Positions 25,644-33,641 of a stretch of 64,000 nucleotides of DNA are shown here, in pieces. The stretch spans positions 248,001-312,000 of the forward strand of contig JADKKF010000002.1 of assembly GCA_016720635.1 (NCBI GenBank), in the 5' to 3' direction. The position numbers were made by a program, and so were the translations under genes. Each line of letters opens with the position of its first letter. Positions within the stretch are counted from its first letter, which is position 1. The notes beneath the pieces are model-generated. The model saw only the letters and a program-made list of their open reading frames with translations, was not told the origin of the DNA and ran no database searches. The DNA is from Saprospiraceae bacterium. Lineage in GTDB: Bacteria > Bacteroidota > Bacteroidia > Chitinophagales > Saprospiraceae.

Positions 25644-27202
25644 TCGGGGTGATTAATAAATGGTTAAATGAGCTGTTGGATAGTCAATTTGTTGATTTGA
25701 TTAAACGTTACAATCTTGATTTAGTATTGGCATTCGCAGGATTGTTTTTTTATTATAATCTAAATCAGTATTTAAACCTTGGTCCCTGCTCTGTCCATAC
25801 TTGGCGTCAGGCAGATAGCGCTTCTTTTGCTCTATCTTATTATAATCAAGAGTCTATTTTTCTTCTCAAACCACAAATTTTAAATCAGGAAAGTATTGAT
25901 GGAAAGGCAGCCAGTGAATTTCCAATTATTTACTATTTGGTTTCATGGCTTTACAGGATATTTGGACCCAATGATGGCCTGTTTAGAATGTTTTCATTTG
26001 GTTTATTTTGTACAGGATTGATTTATTTTAAGAAAACAATATTGTTATGGACCAATGATTATCTTTTGTCGAGCATGCTTGCAATTATCCCACTTTTGAG
26101 CCCATTGCTGGTATTTTATAGTTTTGGATTTATCCCAAACACATCGGCTTTAGCCGTAAGCTTGATTGCTGGTTATTATTCAATGAGTTATTTCCAACAT
26201 AAAAAGGAGAAAGATTTGTTTTGGGGACTTGCATTTTGGACTTTAGCTGGTTTGATAAAAATAACAGCATTGATAGGATTTTTGCCTTTTTATTTTTTTT
26301 GGTTTTGGGAGGTGACTAAAGAAAACTCAACTGATAGATTTTTCAATAAGCCTAGACTTTTGCTTGTTTACATGAGCTTGGTTGTTATAATAGATTTATG
26401 CTGGGTAATATTCGCTAAAAATTATAATCAGATTAATAATTCATCATTATTTTTGATGGATATAAAACCATATTGGAGGACTCCCCAAAATGAAATTGAT
26501 TATATTTGGTACCGCTATGAAACTGAATGGGTACACGTTGTTTTTCATCCTTTAATGATTAAATTTTATTATGGATTAATAGCTTTGGTAGTTTTGTTTT
26601 CATTCAAAATAAGCGCTTATGCAAGATTTTATTTTATTGTCTTGTCAATATTAACAAGTTTGGTTGTAATCTTGTGGTTTAATCAAATTATAGTTCATGA
26701 CTACTATATCATAGATTGGTTTCCATTGGTTTTCTTCGTATTATTAGCTGCTGCACCTATTATCAGTAAATTAAAATTGAATAAGATTGTATTTGTACTT
26801 ATCTTGTATGTGATGGTTATAAGTGTTCACCACGCCAAAAAAGTCATCGACAACAGGTATGACATAAATAATCCAGATAGGACATATCTCAATCAGTCGT
26901 TTTACAAAAAGCAGGATCTTCAAAGGTATATGAATGAAATAGGATTAACCAAGGAGAAAATGGTGGTCTCCATTCCAGATAAAAGTCCAAATATTACGCT
27001 TTATTTCTTGAATAGAAAAGGTTGGACAAATATAAACATAGGCGAATCAAATATTGGTCCGAATATTGTGAATTTAAAAAATTCAGGTGCCGAATATTTG
27101 GTAATAAGTAATCAGTCTGTAATGACGGATAATTCTTTAAAACCACTTTTGAACAATAAGATTGGCGAATTCAACGGGTCAATTAGTTTTTACAAACTTT
27201 AA
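25640..27202 (+). CDS. GT39-like (ArnT/PMT-type) membrane glycosyltransferase candidate
   Basis: 520 residues with about ten transmembrane helices and a short soluble tail. The first extracytoplasmic loop has LGPCSVHTWRQADSASFALS (about 48-67), with the WRQADS motif frequent in Bacteroidota GT39-like proteins. It starts within the stop of the preceding membrane protein (ATGA overlap). It may be the catalytic partner of that protein. Only 3 bp separate its stop from the convergent outer-membrane protein gene. Function beyond the GT-C fold is not determined. Confidence 0.65.
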   Translation: MIGVINKWLNELLDSQFVDLIKRYNLDLVLAFAGLFFYYNLNQYLNLGPCSVHTWRQADSASFALSYYNQESIFLLKPQILNQESIDGKAASEFPIIYYLVSWLYRIFGPNDGLFRMFSFGLFCTGLIYFKKTILLWTNDYLLSSMLAIIPLLSPLLVFYSFGFIPNTSALAVSLIAGYYSMSYFQHKKEKDLFWGLAFWTLAGLIKITALIGFLPFYFFWFWEVTKENSTDRFFNKPRLLLVYMSLVVIIDLCWVIFAKNYNQINNSSLFLMDIKPYWRTPQNEIDYIWYRYETEWVHVVFHPLMIKFYYGLIALVVLFSFKISAYARFYFIVLSILTSLVVILWFNQIIVHDYYIIDWFPLVFFVLLAAAPIISKLKLNKIVFVLILYVMVISVHHAKKVIDNRYDINNPDRTYLNQSFYKKQDLQRYMNEIGLTKEKMVVSIPDKSPNITLYFLNRKGWTNINIGESNIGPNIVNLKNSGAEYLVISNQSVMTDNSLKPLLNNKIGEFNGSISFYKL

Positions 27203-27205
27203 ATC

Positions 27206-28528
27206 CTAATCAAAACGTCTTTTGATGAACCAACCGTTATCGGTAAAAGCAAATCCTAAATTTAGCTTAATATAATTTTCAGTGAGGTTGTTGTATCCTG
27301 TCAATTTGCCAAATTCACAACCAATATTCAAAAAGGATAATTCTCGAGCTACTATAAGTGGAATACCCAATCCAACCGTAATACCTTGAGTCTGTAATTG
27401 TTGATTAAGGATTACTCTAGGATCTTTTTGATAAACATAACCTAGACGATAAGAACATTTACTAAAAAACTTATTAAATGCTAAAATATTTGGTGTAAAC
27501 TCACCACCAACACTTAGGCTGTATCCATTGCGTAGGGATTCCGATTTATTCGGATTGGTGTATTTGCTCCAGGCATTATATGAAAAGTCAGATCCAATTT
27601 TAAATTTATTACCATATCTATACATAAACCCAATACCGAGGGCTTCGGGAAGGTTACCTTTGGTGGACTGATCTTGCACTAAAAGGGCGGTGTCAGTGAT
27701 CCCCAAGTAGTTATGTACGCGATAGAATGCAGTATCAGCGGTTATTTTGGTTGGATTTTTGCCATTGCCGTATATGCCGAAGGTCAAGACTTTCTCTTGA
27801 TTGCGTACGTCCGTATCTCTTGTTCTTCGCAAGTACCAATCGTATTGCGCACCAACATTGTAATAAAAGGACTTGATGGTAATGTTATTTTGAAAAAAGT
27901 CTTCGTACCCAAATACTCCGGATGTAATGGCGATATTTCTTTCGAAATTCATTTTACCAAAAATTAGACCTAAATTGGCCCCAAAAGAAAAATCTTTAAT
28001 TTTTATTCCATTTCCCCACAAAAACTTATAAGTACCGCCACTACACTGAAATGTTTTTTCGAAAGGTAAATTATTTACAACTTCTGTAGTTACAATTTTA
28101 TACCCCAATTTGGTGTATGGGATGAGTGTAAAGCTCATACCCCACTTTAATTTATACGGTTTTTTGGCTAATACTTCATTGATAGGATTAAAAATGGCCA
28201 AACCTACGGATAACTGCCGCAAGTTTCCACTCCAAGTATTTTTCTTTTGGTCGCCCTCTGTCAATTGGCTGTATCTAGCATTAAACCCTGATTCAAATAT
28301 GGTCGTTCTCAAATCTCCTAAGCTAGCAGGGTTTATCAAATTAAGCGAATTTGGATCATGAAAGGAGGCGCTGAGGTTTCCCATCGAATTGATAGAAATG
28401 GTATTTTGATCTAAAAAATCTCCCAATCCAAACCTAGAAAAAGGAGAATAATCAGCACTCAATTCTTGATTATAACCCAATACTGGTAATAAAAGAAGAA
28501 GATATGTAGATAACAAATTGAATTTCAT
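27206..28528 (-). CDS. Outer-membrane beta-barrel protein, Bacteroidota-conserved, function unknown
   Basis: 440 residues with a signal peptide cleaved after about residue 19-20 (GYNQ). The mature start YSPFSRFGLGDFLDQNTISINSMG and a NPASLGDLRTTIFESGF segment recall FadL-like or PorP-like porins with an N-terminal plug. The rest alternates amphipathic strands and ends in a terminal aromatic strand before KRRFD. In Bacteroidota a protein of this type is often placed beside coaX, as here (17 bp after coaX), so the order is probably conserved. The transported compound is unknown. Confidence 0.7.
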   Translation of the reverse strand: MKFNLLSTYLLLLLPVLGYNQELSADYSPFSRFGLGDFLDQNTISINSMGNLSASFHDPNSLNLINPASLGDLRTTIFESGFNARYSQLTEGDQKKNTWSGNLRQLSVGLAIFNPINEVLAKKPYKLKWGMSFTLIPYTKLGYKIVTTEVVNNLPFEKTFQCSGGTYKFLWGNGIKIKDFSFGANLGLIFGKMNFERNIAITSGVFGYEDFFQNNITIKSFYYNVGAQYDWYLRRTRDTDVRNQEKVLTFGIYGNGKNPTKITADTAFYRVHNYLGITDTALLVQDQSTKGNLPEALGIGFMYRYGNKFKIGSDFSYNAWSKYTNPNKSESLRNGYSLSVGGEFTPNILAFNKFFSKCSYRLGYVYQKDPRVILNQQLQTQGITVGLGIPLIVARELSFLNIGCEFGKLTGYNNLTENYIKLNLGFAFTDNGWFIKRRFD

Positions 28529-28545
28529 GAATGAAATATGAATGT

Positions 28546-29257
28546 TTATTTATTTAAATTAAAACAATGGACAAGTCCATCTAATACGAGATTGGGTGCA
28601 AAAATACAATTTTCAACCCTATTAATGAAATAAACTGCATCCCCACCAGTTAAGAAGACCGAGGAAGGTTGGTCAAAGTGTCTAATATATCCTTTTATTT
28701 CGTTTAATAAACCGCTCATGGCTCCTGCGACAAGGGCTGTTTGTGTATCACTTCCTATCACCTTCCAGTCCGCTATAGGCTCAACTAAGGGTAATTTGGA
28801 AGTAAACTCATGCATTGCTCTTAACCTCATTCGCAATCCAGGAGCAATATTGCCCCCATAATAATTCAAAGACGAATCCAAATAATCAAAGGTTGCACAG
28901 GTACCTAAGTCTATGATTAAGTCCGCCATTGATTAAATTTGCTTTTTGTGAAATGGCACAGAGAACGGCTTTTCTGTCTTGTCCGAGAGTTAGAGGACTT
29001 TTATATAAATTATTGAAGCCCAACTTTTGAAATTCGTTTATATTTTTAAAATGGCTAGCATAAAGTACAGAAAGGATCTCTTCGTCGAGCGTTTTTGTGT
29101 GACAAAATATACCATCAGATGGATTATGTTCCTTTAAAAAAATATCTAAAGCGCCATCATCATATGGAATAAATCCGTATTGTGGAGTATCTGTATTATT
29201 AAATATACCATATTTTATACGAGTATTTCCAAAATCTAATGCACACAAAATTGCCAT
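28546..29257 (-). pseudogene. coaX: Type III pantothenate kinase, interrupted by a +1 frameshift
   Basis: The first part (29257 down to about 28925) encodes ALDFGNTRIKYGIFN (phosphate-binding) and the LGQDRKAV motif. The second (28929 to 28546, +1 frame) encodes LIIDLGTCATFDY, YYGGNIAPG and FLTGGDA. Together they are a complete CoaX of about 236 residues. Deleting one base in the GGCGGA stretch near 28924-28929 joins LING to DLIIDLGTC, the family consensus. CoaX makes 4'-phosphopantothenate for CoA, so loss should be harmful unless another PanK exists. A sequencing or assembly error is the first alternative. It sits between the TonB receptor and the outer-membrane protein in one operon. Confidence 0.88.
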
Positions 29258-29263
29258 ACAAAA

Positions 29264-31507
29264 TTAGAACTTATAGGCAGCCCTAAGACCAAAGTTACGC
29301 GGAGCATCCATCAAACCAGGCCTGATAGAATATTCTAAATTAAACAAATTCTTAGCATAAAGGGTTAAATCTATTTTGGATTTAAATTGATAACCCAATC
29401 TAAAATCAATCACCGTAATAGAACGGTTATGTTCTTGTCTATATTTTTGTAAACCTGAAACAAATATTTCAAATACCTTGTCTATTGCCTCCATTGGACT
29501 ATATATCGAACCCAGACAACCAATGACCCAACGATTATATCCAAATTCAATGTCAAATTTTGTATTGTTGCGAAATCTATATTTGAGAACATTGTAATCC
29601 GCAGAGGATCCATTGTCAATGGCAGCTGTAAATTCCTTAAATTTCGGGTCTATATGTGTAAATGAAAAAAACTGTTTTATTTCAAGCTTATTAAAATTCA
29701 TTTTGCCCATTATAGAAAAATCTATGCCACTAATTTTTGTGTCTCCAATATTTATAGATTGAAAACCAGTAATAAGATCAACAAAGGTAAACTCCATCAT
29801 ATTTTGGTACTCGGAATAAAAATAAGCTAAGTCTATCATACCACTCCACGAACCCATTTTCATTCCCTGTTTTATCCCAATTTCTGTTGAATAGCCAGTT
29901 TCCGATTGTAACTTACCATTTGGGCTTATGCTAGTGGCTCCAAAATTTGTTTTCACAAACTTCTCAGCAATCGTTGGATATCTATAACCCTGGCCCCAGG
30001 ATGCTCTCAAAAACGTATAAGGCATCAGCTTATAATTGAGTCCACATCTGTACACTGGTTTTGATTCAGAGGTTTTACCGTGAGGGATGGTATCGTTTCC
30101 GACAATCTCAGGAGATTTTTGTAGATTATGTTCCCATCGTACACCACCAGTCAGGATTAATTTTTCAAAAAACTTTTGTTCGTACTGTGCATAAATCCCA
30201 GTATTGTAAGATGTGTAAACTGCGTCGCCATAAATTTTGGCATCCACGGAGGTTCCTGTATATACTATTCCAGCACTGAGAGTAGCTTTTTTATCACTAA
30301 GATGCTTTACATATTGATACTCTGAATAAAATAAATTGGACTTATTGGATCGATTGGCGTTATTGTCATTGTTAACAAAAAAAAGTCGAGATAAGAACTT
30401 ATGTTGTCCCTTGCTTTTATCAAAGTAGGTCACAGATGGATCGACAAAAAATCGAAGCTTTTTGGATGAACTGATGGTGTTGGGTGCAGAAGAATATTTC
30501 CCAGTAGTTTCATTTTTCCAGAAAAAAAACTCTGAGCTTTCTCCTGTATTAAGCGTGAAATTGATATTGGCCGATAAATTATCTTTAATCCGATACCGTG
30601 ATCCCAGCGTCAACCTAAATTGCCGAAGAAAAGTACTGTCATTAAAGCTTTTGTTATCAAAATAAGCTAAAGAACCAAGTACATCAAATTTGTTTATTTT
30701 TCTTTTATGATTTAAGATAATATTGGCTTCATAGGGGGTATAATTGAGTGGGTCGTAGTTTTTGTCTTTGGGTTTATCAAAAAGAGTGCTTTGGACGACC
30801 AAGTTGGATTCAGGCGTCTCAGATGGATAGCTAGTCAGTACATTTACTACACCATTAAGAGCTGAACTCCCATATAATGTGGAGGCAGCTCCTTTTAAGA
30901 TTTCTATTTGAGCAATATTTTCGATGGGTATATCAGCCCAATTGGGAGTTCCAGCATCGGATTGTAAAGCTGGTATGCCGTCAATCAGCAATAAAACACG
31001 AGAACCCGCACCATAGGAAAAGCCAGATCCGCCACGGATATTGGCTTGTCCATCGATCATGGTCACTCCCGGAACTCGCTCTAAAGCGTCATCAAGGGCT
31101 TTCGCATTGATGGTTGCAAGGGTTTGGGGCTTCATTATTTCTAATGAACTTACCACTTCATTCAATGCTTTTTCATACTTTGAAGAAGAAATGGTAACTG
31201 TACTTAAAAAGGTATTATTAGGACTTAAATAATAAATTTTATTTGTAAAGGACTCTTTTTCAGTTAATTGCATCATTTCATAACCAAGAGAAGTAATGTT
31301 AATTTTTAAAGGAAAAATTACTCCAGAAATCAATGTCTGACCTTGTGTATCCGTTTCGAAATAAAGAGAATCGTTGACCTGGACAACGCCCCCAACGATA
31401 GGAGAATTATTGGTTTTGTCTAGGCATTGAACTTGGAATGATTGACAGAAAAGGGGCAATATGGCCACAAAGACTATAACAATCAGAAATAAAAGTTTTT
31501 TCAACAT
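29264..31507 (-). CDS. TonB-dependent outer-membrane receptor
   Basis: 747 residues with a signal peptide (cleavage after about residue 21). A CarboxypepD_reg-like domain at about 25-100 is followed by a plug at about 110-230 with VPGVTMIDGQANIRGGSG, VLLLIDGIPALQSD and ILKGAASTLYGSSALNGVVNV. A 22-strand-type barrel ends in YSIRPGLMDAPRNFGLRAAYKF. The substrate is not evident; siderophore, cobalamin or peptide are all possible. It is followed 6 bp later by coaX, so it is probably the first gene of a three-gene transcript with coaX and the barrel protein. Confidence 0.92.
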   Translation of the reverse strand: MLKKLLFLIVIVFVAILPLFCQSFQVQCLDKTNNSPIVGGVVQVNDSLYFETDTQGQTLISGVIFPLKINITSLGYEMMQLTEKESFTNKIYYLSPNNTFLSTVTISSSKYEKALNEVVSSLEIMKPQTLATINAKALDDALERVPGVTMIDGQANIRGGSGFSYGAGSRVLLLIDGIPALQSDAGTPNWADIPIENIAQIEILKGAASTLYGSSALNGVVNVLTSYPSETPESNLVVQSTLFDKPKDKNYDPLNYTPYEANIILNHKRKINKFDVLGSLAYFDNKSFNDSTFLRQFRLTLGSRYRIKDNLSANINFTLNTGESSEFFFWKNETTGKYSSAPNTISSSKKLRFFVDPSVTYFDKSKGQHKFLSRLFFVNNDNNANRSNKSNLFYSEYQYVKHLSDKKATLSAGIVYTGTSVDAKIYGDAVYTSYNTGIYAQYEQKFFEKLILTGGVRWEHNLQKSPEIVGNDTIPHGKTSESKPVYRCGLNYKLMPYTFLRASWGQGYRYPTIAEKFVKTNFGATSISPNGKLQSETGYSTEIGIKQGMKMGSWSGMIDLAYFYSEYQNMMEFTFVDLITGFQSINIGDTKISGIDFSIMGKMNFNKLEIKQFFSFTHIDPKFKEFTAAIDNGSSADYNVLKYRFRNNTKFDIEFGYNRWVIGCLGSIYSPMEAIDKVFEIFVSGLQKYRQEHNRSITVIDFRLGYQFKSKIDLTLYAKNLFNLEYSIRPGLMDAPRNFGLRAAYKF

Positions 31508-31576
31508 AGTTTTCGGTTTTTAGGTCAATTGTGAAATTCAATTTTCATATAGTTGAATTTTTCGATTTTCTATAAA

Positions 31577-32245
31577 TCAAGATTGAATAGTTCTCTCAAC
31601 AATAGTGCCATCAGACATTTTAATTATTTCATTACTCATTTTGGCGAGTTCTTGATTGTGGGTTACTATTACCAAGGATTGCCCAAAGTCATCTCTCAGT
31701 TTTAAGAATAATTCATGCAATGAGGTAGAAGACTCGGTATCAAGATTCCCACTTGGCTCATCTGCAAAAATGATGATGGGATCGTTGATCAACGCTCTGG
31801 CCACAGCGACACGTTGTTGTTCCCCCCCGCTCAGTTGAGAAGGCTTGTTGGTCAATCTATGAGAAAGGTTTAGATATCCAAGGATTTCTCTAGCCTTTTT
31901 TTCGCCAGCTTTAATATCGTTTTGACCGATCAGGTAAGGAAGTAAAACATTCTCTAGGGCATTAAACTCTGGCAAAAGATGGTGAAACTGAAAAATAAAT
32001 CCCATGTTTTTATTTCTAAACTCTGACAATTCTCGCTCACTTAGTTGCGTAAGATTTTGGTTATTAAAAAAAACAGCACCTTTATCGGGTTTATCAAGAG
32101 TACCCAAAATATGCAATAAAGTGGATTTACCAGCGCCAGATTTGCCGATGATTGAGACAATTTGTTGCTTGCCAATGGTCAAATCTATACCCTTTAAAAC
32201 AGCTGTGTCGCCGTGGCTTTTAAATATATTAGACGCAATGAGCAT
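31577..32245 (-). CDS. lolD: LolD-like ABC transporter ATPase
   Basis: A 222-residue ATPase of the lipoprotein-release / MacB family. Walker A GKSGAGKST is at 34-42, the Q-loop is near FQFHHLLPEF (86-94), the signature LSGGEQQR is at 138-145, and Walker B IIIFADEP is at 157-164 with the H-loop in VTHNQ. FQFHHLLPEFNALENV is characteristic of LolD, which powers extraction of lipoproteins from the inner membrane. The LolC/E permeases are not adjacent, as is common in Bacteroidota. It lies 69 bp upstream of the TonB receptor on the same strand. Confidence 0.85.
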   Translation of the reverse strand: MLIASNIFKSHGDTAVLKGIDLTIGKQQIVSIIGKSGAGKSTLLHILGTLDKPDKGAVFFNNQNLTQLSERELSEFRNKNMGFIFQFHHLLPEFNALENVLLPYLIGQNDIKAGEKKAREILGYLNLSHRLTNKPSQLSGGEQQRVAVARALINDPIIIFADEPSGNLDTESSTSLHELFLKLRDDFGQSLVIVTHNQELAKMSNEIIKMSDGTIVERTIQS

Positions 32246-32426
32246 TTTCTCTTCTTAAGTTATTGAATGTCGAAGATAATAAAGCTTTATAAATTTTTAT
32301 GACTATTGGAAATATCGATTCACAAAAGGTAATAAAAAATTAATGTAACCTAACAGAAAGAAGCAAGAAAAAATATTAATTGGGGAATAAATTTATATAA
32401 ACGTATTTTTGTATAAAAATAAACTA

Positions 32427-33569
32427 ATGAATGCATACGGCAGGGTTTTGGTCGTTGGTATTCCAATATTGATCGTAGGGGCCATTATTTATTATTTCAA
32501 TGAACTCGTAAGCTATCTTTTATTAGCTTGGGTTATATCGATGGTGGGCCGCCCTATTAATGATTTTCTTTTGGATAAAGCTAAGCTATCTAAAATCAAG
32601 ATTGGAAATAGTATTTCTGCCTTTTTAACGCTTGCCATATTTGGGTTTATGATTTATTTATTGATAATTCTGTTTTTGCCCGTGTTGATCGAACAGGCGC
32701 ATTTTTTATCAAAAGTTGATTATCAAACCTTAGCTAAATCTTTAGAAACACCACTTCAACAGTTTAACAACTTGTTAAAATCTTGGGGAATCGAGGGGCT
32801 GTCAGATAGTTCTGCTCAGTTAAAACTCCTTTTTCAAAGATACTTTCTTCCTGATAAGTTAGGAGATTTATTCGAACAAATCATACCCATGGCTGGCCAT
32901 ATGCTTTTTGGTATTTTTTCAGTTATATTTATGTCCTTTTTCTTTTTAAAAGAACACGGGTTATTTGTTGATTTTTTAGAAAATTTTGTGCCACAGAGAT
33001 TTGAATCAAAAGTAAGAAATACAGTCGATGAGTCGAGTAGATTGCTAATCAGGTATTTTAGTGGCATTTTAATACAAATAACACTAGTAAGTGTTTTGAC
33101 TTATATTGGGATGCTGATTTTAGGAATAAACAATGCACTAATAATTGGAGTGTTGGCTGGTTTATTCAATGTTATCCCATATTTAGGACCGTTAATTTCT
33201 GCTTCAGTAGCGGTTTTTATTACACTATCATCCTATATAGGATTGGATTTTTACGCTGAAATGTGGCCTTTGCTTCTCAATATTTTGATAGCTTTTGCAA
33301 TTGTAAAAATAATCGATGATTTTATTATTCAACCGTTTGTCTTTTCTAATCGAATAATGGCTCATCCGCTTGAGATTTTTATTATCATTATGATAGGAGC
33401 TAGGATTTCGGGGGTATCTGGTATGATATTGGCATTGCCGACCTATACTGTGTTTAGAGTTTTTGCAAAAGTCTTTTTAAGCGAGTTTGAAATTATCCAG
33501 AGAATAGTAGGTGGTATCAAAGCCAATCATTCGGCCGAACAAATAAATGCCGATATATTAAAAGATTAA
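32427..33569 (+). CDS. AI-2E family transporter (YdiK/PerM-like permease)
   Basis: 380 residues from the ATG at 32427 (MNAYGRVLVVG). A TTG six codons upstream could also initiate, but it is less likely. About seven transmembrane helices occur: a pair near the N-terminus, then a polar, partly amphipathic loop of about 80 residues, then a run of helices with GILAGLFNVIPYLGPLISA-type sequence (about 240-260). This is the AI-2E/PerM signature. Members are called autoinducer-2 exporters, but most have no proven substrate. The gene stands alone between the LolD-like gene and the M16 protease. Confidence 0.85.
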   Translation: MNAYGRVLVVGIPILIVGAIIYYFNELVSYLLLAWVISMVGRPINDFLLDKAKLSKIKIGNSISAFLTLAIFGFMIYLLIILFLPVLIEQAHFLSKVDYQTLAKSLETPLQQFNNLLKSWGIEGLSDSSAQLKLLFQRYFLPDKLGDLFEQIIPMAGHMLFGIFSVIFMSFFFLKEHGLFVDFLENFVPQRFESKVRNTVDESSRLLIRYFSGILIQITLVSVLTYIGMLILGINNALIIGVLAGLFNVIPYLGPLISASVAVFITLSSYIGLDFYAEMWPLLLNILIAFAIVKIIDDFIIQPFVFSNRIMAHPLEIFIIIMIGARISGVSGMILALPTYTVFRVFAKVFLSEFEIIQRIVGGIKANHSAEQINADILKD

Positions 33570-33641
33570 CTAAATCTCATCTTATAATAATTTTCAGTAT
33601 ATTCGTTTTATAATTAATGTTTAATCAAAATCACAATCAAT

